Of a stretch of 36,257 nucleotides of DNA, positions 24,854 through 32,987 are shown one piece after another. This DNA is from Chloroflexota bacterium (lineage in GTDB: Bacteria > Chloroflexota > Anaerolineae > Anaerolineales > Villigracilaceae). Position numbers and translations under genes: made by a program. Position 1 is the stretch's first letter. Each line of letters opens with the position of its first letter. The notes under the pieces are model-generated. The model did no database searches. It saw only the letters and a program-made list of their open reading frames with translations, and was not told the DNA's origin. The stretch covers positions 1 through 36,257 of the forward strand of contig JAAENC010000755.1 in assembly GCA_024224815.1 (NCBI GenBank). The letters run 5' to 3'.

Positions 24854-25989
24854 AAATTCTTCCACCAATTTCTTAGTTTTTGCATTGCCTCTTCGATAAT
24901 TTCCTTGGGCTGCGTGATCGAGATGCGCACAAAGCCCTCGCCATTGCTGCCAAAAACGGTTCCTGGCGCAACGCTGACATTCGCCTCTTGTAGCATCGCC
25001 ATCGCAAATTTCTCAGATGTCCACCCTTCGGGGATCGGGCACCAAATATAGAGAGATGCTTGTGGATTAACAACATGCACGCCCAAATCACGGAGGGATT
25101 CGACGATAATATCTCGCCTCTGACGATAGATGTCGTTTCGCTCTTGTATCCAACTTGATTCTAATCCCATTGCGTGGGATGCGGCTTCAAGGATTGGCCC
25201 AAAATGCCCGCTGTCGGCATTAGTTTTCAGTTTTAGCAGAATCTCTAAAATGATAGGGTTGCCTACCGCCGCACCGATACGCCATCCCGCCATATTATGC
25301 GATTTTGAGAGTGAATTAAACTCGATTGCCACATCTTTTGCACCATCTACCTGCATAATGCTCGGCGGTATTTCTTCGCCAAAATAAACTTGCGAATAGG
25401 GAATATCTGAGCAAATTAAAATATCGTGCTTTTTTGCAAAACGGATAAGCTTCTCGTAAAAAGAGAGCGGCGCAGTCGCTCCAAGTGGATTATTTGGATA
25501 ATTGACCCATATCAACTTGGCTTTATCTGCTACATTAGCGGGGATGGCGTCCAGATCGGGTAAATAATCATTTTCGGCGAGCAAGGGCATAAAATATGGC
25601 TCGCCGCCTGCAAGTTCTGTCCCGCGCAAATAAGTAGGGTAATAGGGATTGGGGATTAACACTACATCACCAGTTTTAATGATTGCCTGACTTAAGTGAT
25701 AAATGCCCTCTTTCGTCCCTAGCAAGGGGACAATTTCCCTTGCGGGGTCAAGGTCTACGTTAAAGACGCGCTTATACATCCCGGCCCAGGCTTCACGATA
25801 AGAGAGTGGCCCCAAATGCGATTGGTAGCCATGAGAATCTCCCCGCGCGGATGCTGTTGCAAGAGTCTCTATCACGCTGGGATGTGGGGGCAAGTCCGGT
25901 GAGCCGATGTCAAGACGAATGACATCCACGCTCTGTGTTTTGAGCGTGGCGATTATTTCGTCTAGTTGTGCGAAAAAGTGTTTTTTCAT
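24850..25989 (-). CDS. Class I/II pyridoxal-phosphate aminotransferase
   Basis: A 379-residue fold-type I aminotransferase. Visible are the RLDIGSPDLPPHPSV opening, the VNYPNNPLGA segment, SDIPYSQVYF, and the PLP lysine in SLSKSHNMAGWRIG; EGFVRISITQP near the end carries the substrate-carboxylate arginine. It is closest to the LL-diaminopimelate/alanine/aspartate group. Placement directly before pheA suggests use as an aromatic or prephenate aminotransferase, which is inference. The frame is open to 26013, but the extra codons lie in a repeat, so the ATG at 25989 (MKKHFFAQLDEI) is chosen; no ribosome site is visible. Confidence 0.88.
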   Translation of the reverse strand: MKKHFFAQLDEIIATLKTQSVDVIRLDIGSPDLPPHPSVIETLATASARGDSHGYQSHLGPLSYREAWAGMYKRVFNVDLDPAREIVPLLGTKEGIYHLSQAIIKTGDVVLIPNPYYPTYLRGTELAGGEPYFMPLLAENDYLPDLDAIPANVADKAKLIWVNYPNNPLGATAPLSFYEKLIRFAKKHDILICSDIPYSQVYFGEEIPPSIMQVDGAKDVAIEFNSLSKSHNMAGWRIGAAVGNPIILEILLKLKTNADSGHFGPILEAASHAMGLESSWIQERNDIYRQRRDIIVESLRDLGVHVVNPQASLYIWCPIPEGWTSEKFAMAMLQEANVSVAPGTVFGSNGEGFVRISITQPKEIIEEAMQKLRNWWKNL

Positions 25990-25996
25990 AGTTTTG

Positions 25997-26103
25997 AACC
26001 GCCAAGGCGCCAAGGGCGCAGAGTTCTTTAAAAGGTGCAGAGAAATTTCCTGAAGTCTTGGCGACTTTAATTATTTCTTGGCGCTCTCTGCGTCTTGGCG
26101 GTT
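25997..26103. repeat. AACCGCCAAG inverted repeat overlapping the aroQ 3' end
   Basis: AACCGCCAAG (25997-26006) is the reverse complement of CTTGGCGGTT (26094-26103). Internal GGCGCCAAGGGCGCAGAG and CTTGGCGCTCTCTGCG segments mirror each other. The right arm encodes the last residues of AroQ, and the left arm lies just before the aminotransferase start. Confidence 0.75.
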
Positions 26104-26532
26104 TAATAATTCCACGAGTGCATCTAACCCCAATTTATACGACATCCACCCAAAACCCGAAATTTTCCCTGCACAAACAGCCGAAAGCAGCGACATATGC
26201 CGAAATTCTTCACGCGCATAAACATTCGAGAGATGCACTTCTACCACAGGAATATCAATCGCGGCAATCGTATCTCTCAATGCCACAGACGTATGCGTGT
26301 ATCCAGCAGGGTTGAAGATCACGCCATCTGCTTTTGTGGCGGCTTCCTGAAGCGCATCAATTAACGCGCCCTCATGATTCGATTGGATGCTGTAGATTTC
26401 TACGTCATAAGCAGATGCAGCTTTTTCCACTTTTTGGTTAATATCAGCGAGCGTCAATGCTCCGTAGATTTCAGGCTCGCGCGTACCGAGCAGATTAAGG
26501 TTGGGTCCGTGTAGGACGAGTAGGGTGGTCAT
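26071..26532 (-). CDS. aroQ: 3-Dehydroquinate dehydratase, type II
   Basis: A 153-residue enzyme catalysing 3-dehydroquinate to 3-dehydroshikimate. The type II signatures are clear: LLVLHGPNLNLLGTREPEIYG (with the active-site Tyr), QSNHEGALIDAL, FNPAGYTHTSVALRDT and VEVHLSNVYAREEFRH. The last ten or so residues (NRQDAESAKK) are not family sequence and come from the overlapping repeat. GAGGAGG lies upstream of the ATG, inside the end of the small membrane-protein gene, with which it overlaps by four bases. Confidence 0.95.
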   Translation of the reverse strand: MTTLLVLHGPNLNLLGTREPEIYGALTLADINQKVEKAASAYDVEIYSIQSNHEGALIDALQEAATKADGVIFNPAGYTHTSVALRDTIAAIDIPVVEVHLSNVYAREEFRHMSLLSAVCAGKISGFGWMSYKLGLDALVELLNRQDAESAKK

Positions 26533-26837
26533 GTGGTTTCCTCCTCACCATTTGAGTGTAGCACATTGTTTTCACAAAGCTCTTTAGTTTTCGTACTCAT
26601 TAAGTGCCCTCGCGTTACTCTGTTGATAAAAACAGTTCCTGCCGCAAACATGCATCCAGCATAAAGACTTTGGGGAAATGGTAACAGAGCAAACCCCAAA
26701 AACATGCCTGAAACAATGGAGAACAAAAGAGATATTCTCCAAGCCCATATAGGAATATTTTTTCTTCCGAAGAACACATGGGAACATGAGATAAGCAATA
26801 AAGCTATATAGATATTGAAGATTGTGTTTTCGCTCAT
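26529..26837 (-). CDS. Small membrane protein embedded in the aromatic cluster
   Basis: A protein of 102 residues (from the ATG at 26837, which has AAGAG seven bases upstream; an ATG at 26855 would add six). It has three membrane segments (about 5-22, 31-50 and 53-75) and a charged tail (KTKELCENNVLHSNGEEETT). I do not recognise the family. It sits between aroK-aroB and aroQ, overlaps aroQ by four bases, and so is likely co-expressed with them. A direct role in aromatic synthesis is not supported by any motif. Confidence 0.6.
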   Translation of the reverse strand: MSENTIFNIYIALLLISCSHVFFGRKNIPIWAWRISLLFSIVSGMFLGFALLPFPQSLYAGCMFAAGTVFINRVTRGHLMSTKTKELCENNVLHSNGEEETT

Positions 26838-26864
26838 AGCAATGCTCTTATACATACGAAATTT

Positions 26865-28412
26865 TTAAAACACACTGCCCTTATCTAGCAATTTCTCTAA
26901 TTCGTCAACAACCACACCCACTTTCATCTCGCCAATTCTCACAGGTAAGGCAAACTTAACCACGCCTTTCGACTTCTTCTTGTCGCTCTGTATCGCGGCG
27001 ACCAAAGCTGGGGCTGAGATTCCGTTTGGGATTTCCGTGGGCAAGCCCAAAGCCACGAGCGTTTCGGCGATTTCACCCGCGAGACCAGATTCGGCGATGC
27101 CAATTTGTTCGGCGATACGGGCCTCAGCGACCATCCCGATCCCCACCGCTTCACCGTGACGGATGCCATAATTTGTCAGCGATTCGATGCCGTGCCCAAT
27201 TGTATGTCCAAAATTGAGCGCAGCGCGAATGCCTATCTCGTAGGGGTCTTCTTCAATAATTCTGATTTTCACGCTCATCGCTCGAATGACCAAATCCGTC
27301 CAATCCATATTCGTATGACTTTGTGTGCCTTCGTGGATTTTTTTACAAAGCGCCAGCAATTCTGGGTCATCAATTACGCCATGTTTGACCACTTCTGCCA
27401 GCCCGTTGCGGATTTCAGCTTCGGGCAATGTTTGCAAGGCTTTGGGGTCAGCGAGAACGAGTTTTGGCGGGTAAAAAGCCCCTACCAAATTTTTGCCTTC
27501 GGGCAAATTTGCGCCCGTTTTTCCGCCCAGGCTGGCATCGACCATTGAAAGCAGAGAAGTCGGGATGCTGACCCACGCCGCGCCGCGCATAATGCTCGCG
27601 GCCGCAAAACCGGCCATGTCATTCGTGATTCCGCCGCCCAGCGCAAGAATAGTCCCGCCGCGCTCCATCCCCGCGCTGATCAAATCACGCCAGAGTTGGG
27701 TCATGGTTTCGATATTTTTATTTTTCTCGCCCGCTTCAAAAACAACCAGCGCTGCGTTAAGATTTTTGCTCAAATTTTCGCCATAAATTGGCGCAACATC
27801 ACTATCGGCGACAATAATATAAGGTGGCTGGCAGCCATGTTCGGGCAATAACTCGCCCAAGTTTTCCAAGCCACCATTTTCCACGCGCGCCGCGTAACCT
27901 TGCCCCATCCCACGCAAATAAAATCGCCCTAATCGCTTCTGAATTTCACCCGCACTCTCTGCGGACGTGCGCTTATCTGTATTTAGCTGGATCGGGAAAG
28001 AAGCGTAATGTTCCTTACGCCCTTCTAAAAAAGTCTCCAAAGCATTGTTTTTAAGAAGCGGACGATGGTCACCATCTTTTTGCAGGCGTTCCGTTAAAGT
28101 CGCGAGAGATGCGCCCAAGCAGATAATCTGCTCGTCCCGAACGTAATTTCGGCTTGCTCGGCGTAAAAGGGCACCGCCCCCAAGAGAAATAACGGAGGTC
28201 TCCCCAACGCTTTTCAGCGCGCGTTCTTCGCGCTCACGGAAAGCATCTTCGCCATCATGCTCAAATATCTCAGGAATGGATGTTCCTGCCATTCTTTCGA
28301 TCTCTGCATCAAGATCAACAAAAGGGAGGTTTAAATTCTCTGCAAGTATTTTACCGACAGTGCTTTTTCCCACGCCAGGAGGGCCGTAAATATAGATGGT
28401 GGATGATGTCAT
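26865..28412 (-). CDS. aroKB: Shikimate kinase / 3-dehydroquinate synthase fusion
   Basis: A 515-residue bifunctional enzyme. Residues 1-165 form shikimate kinase: P-loop GPPGVGKST (10-18), FVDLDAEIE, and SLGGGALLR. Residues about 170-515 form 3-dehydroquinate synthase: LALGGGITNDMAGFAAA, SLLSMVDASLGGKTGAN, NGLAEVVKHG, ALNFGHTIGHGIES and RHGEAVGIGM with the zinc-binding residues. The two steps are not consecutive in the pathway, yet the fusion order AroK-AroB is known in several bacteria. The ATG at 28412 follows an AGAGGAAAG site; the open frame continues upstream only through a repeat. Confidence 0.95.
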   Translation of the reverse strand: MTSSTIYIYGPPGVGKSTVGKILAENLNLPFVDLDAEIERMAGTSIPEIFEHDGEDAFREREERALKSVGETSVISLGGGALLRRASRNYVRDEQIICLGASLATLTERLQKDGDHRPLLKNNALETFLEGRKEHYASFPIQLNTDKRTSAESAGEIQKRLGRFYLRGMGQGYAARVENGGLENLGELLPEHGCQPPYIIVADSDVAPIYGENLSKNLNAALVVFEAGEKNKNIETMTQLWRDLISAGMERGGTILALGGGITNDMAGFAAASIMRGAAWVSIPTSLLSMVDASLGGKTGANLPEGKNLVGAFYPPKLVLADPKALQTLPEAEIRNGLAEVVKHGVIDDPELLALCKKIHEGTQSHTNMDWTDLVIRAMSVKIRIIEEDPYEIGIRAALNFGHTIGHGIESLTNYGIRHGEAVGIGMVAEARIAEQIGIAESGLAGEIAETLVALGLPTEIPNGISAPALVAAIQSDKKKSKGVVKFALPVRIGEMKVGVVVDELEKLLDKGSVF

Positions 28413-28430
28413 GGTTTTCTTTCCTCTAAG

Positions 28431-28515
28431 AGTGCGTCGCATCTGTTTTTGATGCGTTGCACTTGAGATTTTTTGCCGACCCGCAGTGCAACGCATCTTT
28501 AAGATGCAATGCACT
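28431..28515. repeat. GTGCAACGCATC repeat family, copy C
   Basis: Two hairpins: AGTGCGTCGCATC (28431-28443) with GATGCGTTGCACT (28451-28463), and AGTGCAACGCATC (28485-28497) with GATGCAATGCACT (28503-28515). They lie between aroC and aroK-aroB. Further on, a CTCTGTGCTCTCCGTGCTC tract (about 28540-28560) and TATTGCGTAA/TTACGCAATA arms (28575-28617) fill the rest of the gap. Confidence 0.78.
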
Positions 28516-28638
28516 TCTCGCTTTTCTCTTTCCTCAAAAAACTCTGTGCTCTCCGTGCTCTCTGTGGTGAATTCTATTGCGTAAAATCAAGAATATAAGA
28601 AAAAATATTACGCAATACCTTTTATGCGCTATGAGTTT

Positions 28639-29805
28639 TTACCAAAAAATATGCGGCTGATTATCCAAGTCAAAATCGCTTAACTTAGCTTCTTTCAACG
28701 CGGCAAAACGTGATTTCATTTCGGCAATAGAGTCGCCGCCCAGTTTGTCGATGAGCGCATCAGCCAGCGTAATTGCAAGAACCGCTTCCAGCACAGGTAC
28801 GGCACGCGGTACGGGGCAAAAATCGGAGCGTTCGTAGGTGGTTTCACGCGCTTCGCCGCTCACCAAATCAACTGTTTTTTGCGGTGCTAATGTTGAGGCA
28901 ATTGGCTTCATCGCGGCACGAATCACAATCGGTTGCCCGTTCGAAATCCCGCCCTCGATGCCGCCTGCGCGGTTTGTCGGGCGTACCAATTTCTCGCCAT
29001 CCAAGAGTACCGCATCGTGGGCCTGTGTGCCGGGCAAACGCGCATTTTCAAAAGCATCGCCAATTTCCACGCCCTTGATCGCCTGCACAGAAAGAATCGC
29101 CTGTGCCAATTTAGCTTCAAGACGCGTATCCCATTGCGCAAAAGAACCCAGCCCGACAGGGATATTCAAAGCAACGATCTCGATCACGCCACCCAAAGTA
29201 TCTTTTTCTTGGATGCAGGATTTTATCCGCGCCCGCATTTTTTCTGCTGCATCAACATCGGGGCAACGAAGGTCATTTTGCTCTGCCGATTCAAACCTGG
29301 ATTGATAATTGCTTCCGCTTAATGAGGCATCTATCTCCCCGATAGATCTCACGTATCCGCCGATCTTGATGTCGAATTCTGCTAAAAATTGCTTGCAGAT
29401 CGCGCCAACAGCAACGCGCATCGCTGTTTCACGCGCAGAGGCTCTTTCTAAAGAAGGGCGCAAATCTTTGTAACCATATTTCACCGCGCCGGTTAAATCG
29501 GCGTGACCCGGGCGGGGAGCCGTCATTGCTTTTGTTTCTTTCCCTTTCCACTGTTTGTGGTTGAGATTTTCGACAAGTAATGAGATGGGCATCCCTATCG
29601 TTTCGCCTTCCATGATGCCGCTTAAAATTTGAACGCTATCTCGCTCGATCTTCATTCGTCCTCCAGAACCGAAGCCCTTTTGGCGCCGAGCAAGCTCATT
29701 GTCCACGAGCGAAACGTCGAGTTTTAATCCGGCGGGGATTCCTTCCAGAATTGCAGTTACGGCGGGGCCGTGTGATTCTCCGGCAGTCATAAATCGTATG
29801 GGCAT
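28639..29805 (-). CDS. aroC: Chorismate synthase
   Basis: A 388-residue FMN-dependent enzyme making chorismate from EPSP. Family signatures include TAGESHGPAVTAILEGIPAG at the start, RPGHADLTGAVKYG, RASARETAMRVAVGAI, RAGGIEGGISNGQPIVIR and RSDFCPVPRAVPVLEA. Length is normal for the family. An AAAGGA site precedes the ATG, which lies only 11 bases after the aroE stop, so the two are co-transcribed. Confidence 0.96.
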   Translation of the reverse strand: MPIRFMTAGESHGPAVTAILEGIPAGLKLDVSLVDNELARRQKGFGSGGRMKIERDSVQILSGIMEGETIGMPISLLVENLNHKQWKGKETKAMTAPRPGHADLTGAVKYGYKDLRPSLERASARETAMRVAVGAICKQFLAEFDIKIGGYVRSIGEIDASLSGSNYQSRFESAEQNDLRCPDVDAAEKMRARIKSCIQEKDTLGGVIEIVALNIPVGLGSFAQWDTRLEAKLAQAILSVQAIKGVEIGDAFENARLPGTQAHDAVLLDGEKLVRPTNRAGGIEGGISNGQPIVIRAAMKPIASTLAPQKTVDLVSGEARETTYERSDFCPVPRAVPVLEAVLAITLADALIDKLGGDSIAEMKSRFAALKEAKLSDFDLDNQPHIFW

Positions 29806-29816
29806 AAGAAATCCTT

Positions 29817-30671
29817 TTATTCCAGAGCGATCTTTTCAACGGGTACTTTCTTCCCCGTCCAAATCTCAAAAGACAATAGTGCCTGCCCGATCAGCATTCC
29901 TAATCCATTGCGTGTAGGCAGTTTTGTCTGAGCGGCATCTTTCATTAATTGCGTTTTGGTTGGCGTGTAAATTAGATCGTAGAGCGCGGCATTATCGAGA
30001 AATGGCAGTGTTTTTGGCCAGGGCGTGCCTGCGTGATGCGACTTCATTCCGACGGGCGTGGTGTTGACTATGAGGGAGAGAGTGGGGAGATGAGGGGAAA
30101 GAGATTCTGCTTTCAGCTCGATATTTGAAAGTTTAGCGGCATATTGCGCATTGTGTGTTTCGTAATCTTTGATTAGTGTTTTGGCTTGTTTTATATCTGC
30201 GTGGCGAGTGGCAATGGTGATATGCCAGCCTGTATTCAGAAGGGCGTATGTTACTGCGCGTGCTGCTCCGCCAGAACCAAGGATAAGAGCGTTTTGATTT
30301 CTTAGTTCTTTTTGACCGAGTAAATTTTGTAAGTCGTTCGAAAACCCCGGTGCGTCTGTGTTGTCGCCGATTAATTTGCTGTCTTTCAGCACAATCGTGT
30401 TGACCGCTCCGATGATTTTAGCTGTATCGCTCAACTCATCCATCAGTGGGATGACATTTTGCTTATGCGGAATGGTCACATTTAGTCCCTGCAGCTCTCC
30501 GCTGCGGACTTTGGCGAGTAAATCTTTCAATCCTTGTATGTCGTCGGGCGCAATGGGATAGAGTTTGTATTCGCCCTTCAAACCCGCTTCTTTTAGCGCG
30601 GCACTATGTATTTGGGGCGAGACACTGGCGCTGATTGGGTAACCGATGAGACCGAGATTGTAAAATGTCAT
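29817..30671 (-). CDS. aroE: Shikimate dehydrogenase (NADP+)
   Basis: A 284-residue enzyme reducing 3-dehydroshikimate to shikimate. The substrate-binding part has SASVSPQIHSAAL, NVTIPHKQNVIPLMD with the catalytic lysine, GAVNTIV and DNTDAPGF. The nucleotide-binding part has LGSGGAARAVTYAL and, after strand 2, TRHAD. The C-terminal helix contains GLGMLIGQALLSFEIWTG, typical of AroE. Co-transcribed with aroC; 152 bases separate it from aroA, which include a 39-codon open stretch of unknown origin (30686-30805). Confidence 0.95.
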   Translation of the reverse strand: MTFYNLGLIGYPISASVSPQIHSAALKEAGLKGEYKLYPIAPDDIQGLKDLLAKVRSGELQGLNVTIPHKQNVIPLMDELSDTAKIIGAVNTIVLKDSKLIGDNTDAPGFSNDLQNLLGQKELRNQNALILGSGGAARAVTYALLNTGWHITIATRHADIKQAKTLIKDYETHNAQYAAKLSNIELKAESLSPHLPTLSLIVNTTPVGMKSHHAGTPWPKTLPFLDNAALYDLIYTPTKTQLMKDAAQTKLPTRNGLGMLIGQALLSFEIWTGKKVPVEKIALE

Positions 30672-30823
30672 TTTTCTGCTCTTTTCTAAAACAAAAGTGG
30701 CGGTTGAGTAAGCGATGCTTTTTGCTGTATCGAAATCAGGGCGATTTCCATATTACCCGCTTCGAGTTCGATACGCTCTAGCACGATAATGCTGCGCTGA
30801 GCTACTTAATCTCCGCTATCTTT

Positions 30824-32110
30824 TCAGCTTAGCTTATCTAGCACTTCAAAATAATGCGGAAAAGTTTTCGACACGCAGTCAGCGTTTTCTATTTGTATCC
30901 CTTTTGCGCGTAAACCAACTAAAGAAAATGCCATTGCCATACGATGGTCATTGTAAGTTTTGATAGTTGCTGGCTGGATATTCTCGCAGGGGTAGATTTT
31001 CATCCCGTCTTCGAATTCTTCCACTTTTACGCCCAAACGAGCTAGCTCGGCACAAACTGCGGAGACGCGATCTGTCTCTTTAACGCGAGCAGAGGCGATT
31101 CCGCGGATATGTGTTGGGGATGAGGCAAAAGGTGCGATAGCGGCAAGAGTTTGGGCTGTGTCAGAGATGTGGCGCATATCGACATCTACGCCGCGAAGAT
31201 TTTCTGTGCCTGTGACGCTGATTGCGTTTTTATGTTCTGTGACTTCACATCCCATTTTTATTAGCACATCCAGAAAGTCAATATCGCCTTGAACGGATTT
31301 TCGAGTGATATTTTCTACGCGCACGGTCCCCCCACAAATAGCTGGTGCAGCGAAGAAATAAGATGCGGCGGAAGCGTCGGATTCTATTGAATAGGTATTG
31401 CGTGATGCGTATTGCGTATTTTTGATTTTAAAAACTTTGTAGTTGTCGCGCTCCACATCTGCACCGAAATCTTGCATAATGGAAATCGTCATGTCAATGT
31501 AGGGTTTTGAATTGAGTTCAGTGATAATCTCAATCTCGACGGGGGTTTGGGCGTAGGAGGCGGTCATTAAAAGCGCAGAAAGATATTGCGACGAGATATT
31601 TCCTGCTATTTGGGTTTTTCCACCTTCTAGGCCAGAGGCGGTGATTTTTAGCGGAGGGCAAAGGGGAGACGTGGATGGCGATGTCTGAGAAGTGATTTCT
31701 GCACCAAGTGGTTTAAGCGCATTGACCAAATCTTCGATGGGGCGTTCGCGCATGCGTGGCTCGCCGTCGAGGATATATTCGCCATTTCCTAAAGTCAAAA
31801 AGGCGGTTAAAAAGCGTGCGGCTGTGCCGGCGTTGCCGATGAAAAGCTCTGCCTTTTTGGCTGGGATTTTCCCGCCCAAGCCCCAAACGCTCATTTCTGC
31901 ACGTTCTTTGTTTAACTCGACACGAAAGCCTAATGCTTTCAGTGCATTTGCAAAATAACGCGAGTCGTCAGAGAAAAGTGCGTTGCTGAGCGTTGTTTTC
32001 CCTTCCGCAAGTGCGGCGATGAGTAATGCGCGATTGGTAAGGGATTTTGATCCCGGCACACGCACACTGGCATTTAGGGGGTGGGGGGTGGGGGAAATTA
32101 TTTTTGACAT
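30824..32110 (-). CDS. aroA: 3-Phosphoshikimate 1-carboxyvinyltransferase (EPSP synthase)
   Basis: A 428-residue enzyme joining shikimate-3-phosphate and phosphoenolpyruvate. It shows PGSKSLTNRALLIAALAEG, FIGNAGTAARFLTAFL, GEPRMRERPIEDL, DASAASYFFAA, KETDRVSAV and YNDHRMAMAFSLVG, all expected for an active enzyme. Around residues 225-245 the coding sequence runs through an ACGCAATACG-type repeat (protein NTQYASRNT) in a loop that is variable in the family; the reading frame is kept. No clear ribosome site lies before the ATG. First shikimate-pathway gene on this strand; a PIG-L-family gene is upstream. Confidence 0.95.
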   Translation of the reverse strand: MSKIISPTPHPLNASVRVPGSKSLTNRALLIAALAEGKTTLSNALFSDDSRYFANALKALGFRVELNKERAEMSVWGLGGKIPAKKAELFIGNAGTAARFLTAFLTLGNGEYILDGEPRMRERPIEDLVNALKPLGAEITSQTSPSTSPLCPPLKITASGLEGGKTQIAGNISSQYLSALLMTASYAQTPVEIEIITELNSKPYIDMTISIMQDFGADVERDNYKVFKIKNTQYASRNTYSIESDASAASYFFAAPAICGGTVRVENITRKSVQGDIDFLDVLIKMGCEVTEHKNAISVTGTENLRGVDVDMRHISDTAQTLAAIAPFASSPTHIRGIASARVKETDRVSAVCAELARLGVKVEEFEDGMKIYPCENIQPATIKTYNDHRMAMAFSLVGLRAKGIQIENADCVSKTFPHYFEVLDKLS

Positions 32111-32130
32111 GTTTATGATCGAGGGGATGT

Positions 32131-32159
32131 ATGAGTAGCTATCTGGCTACTCATTTTTT
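32131..32159 (+). terminator. Plus-oriented intrinsic terminator between minus-strand genes
   Basis: ATGAGTAGC (32131-32139) pairs with GCTACTCAT (32146-32154), followed by TTTTTT on the plus strand. Both neighbours (aroA and the PIG-L gene) are on the minus strand, so it would stop antisense transcription, or it is a fortuitous hairpin. Confidence 0.6.
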
Positions 32160-32236
32160 AACGGAAAAAGTGTGAGTGTAGAGAATGATAAGGGCGCAAG
32201 CCTCTTCAAATCAGGAGCGCAGCGCGGCAGTTGAGC

Positions 32237-32875
32237 TTATTCACACTTTTTAAATTCTCCAACAATTCTGAGAATATCAAATCCCTCTGCAAATGATTTT
32301 TCGGCTAATGCGCCGTGACGTATCATTGTGGCGCGGAGCAAGGCTTCGTCAAAATAGTAGAAATCGGCGTAGGTTTTATATTGTTTTAATGCTTCGATTT
32401 TCTTATTTACATCTTCTTCGGTAACCTCGACAAAGTAGTTTGGGAAGAAACCGTGGCTGGAGCGAACAACATCGAAGCCGAGAACGGTGATGCCGCGATA
32501 AGCGCGTAATGCTTCTTGGGTGACGGTGTTGTGATCCTGGTGAATATCTTGCTCGCTGTGGACAAAAATAATGTCAGGTTTGATCTCGCGGCGCAGTTTG
32601 AGCAGATATTCAAGAACTTCTTGCCGATGGGCGGGCAAATAGCGTGTCTCAAACTTTTCTACGATCACGTTTTCACGCGGAACGCCTAAAACTTCCATGC
32701 TTTTATAGTGTTCTGAGAGCACGTTTTTTAGTTTCGGGTTTTTTTGATTGTCAGAGAGCGTGACGCAGGTGACTTCACAATGTGGCAAAATATTATGAAT
32801 AAGCGCGCCCGCGCCTAATTCGATATCGTCAGGGTGTGCACCAATAAAAAGGACTCGTTTTCCGTAAAAATTCAT
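32237..32875 (-). CDS. PIG-L-family deacetylase
   Basis: A 212-residue LmbE-like zinc deacetylase. IGAHPDDIELGAG (AHPDD at 13-17) and DIHQDHNTV supply the metal-binding motifs. It is shorter than the enzyme at 22.3 kb and belongs to the sugar- or glycan-modifying subgroup often found in nucleotide-sugar or antibiotic clusters; the substrate is unknown. No ribosome site stands out before the ATG at 32875. It lies upstream of the aromatic cluster on the same strand, but a 126-base gap and no shared chemistry argue against a pathway link. Confidence 0.83.
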   Translation of the reverse strand: MNFYGKRVLFIGAHPDDIELGAGALIHNILPHCEVTCVTLSDNQKNPKLKNVLSEHYKSMEVLGVPRENVIVEKFETRYLPAHRQEVLEYLLKLRREIKPDIIFVHSEQDIHQDHNTVTQEALRAYRGITVLGFDVVRSSHGFFPNYFVEVTEEDVNKKIEALKQYKTYADFYYFDEALLRATMIRHGALAEKSFAEGFDILRIVGEFKKCE

Positions 32876-32892
32876 AAAAGAACCAATATGTT

Positions 32893-32980
32893 GTCATTGC
32901 GAAGGAGCGATAGCGACTGCGGCAATCTCCTGTTAGAAGAGGGGGACTGCCGCGTCGCAAAAAACGCTCCTCGCAGTGAC
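32893..32980. repeat. GTCATTGCGAGGAG repeat, full palindromic unit
   Basis: The left arm (GTCATTGCGAAGGAGCG...ACTGCGGCAATCTCC) is the near reverse complement of the right arm (GGGGGACTGCCGCGTCGC...CGCTCCTCGCAGTGAC). It lies between the PIG-L and methyltransferase genes. A half unit occurs at 22119-22158. Confidence 0.8.
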
Positions 32981-32987
32981 TTGTGTA

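Noticed and set aside
28413-28514. N-terminal extension of the AroK-AroB fusion
   Set aside because: It is translated from the copy C repeat; the kinase domain and a good ribosome site begin at 28412.
28838-29305. Plus-strand ORF of 155 codons within aroC
   Set aside because: It is a mirror frame of a conserved enzyme without start signals or homology.
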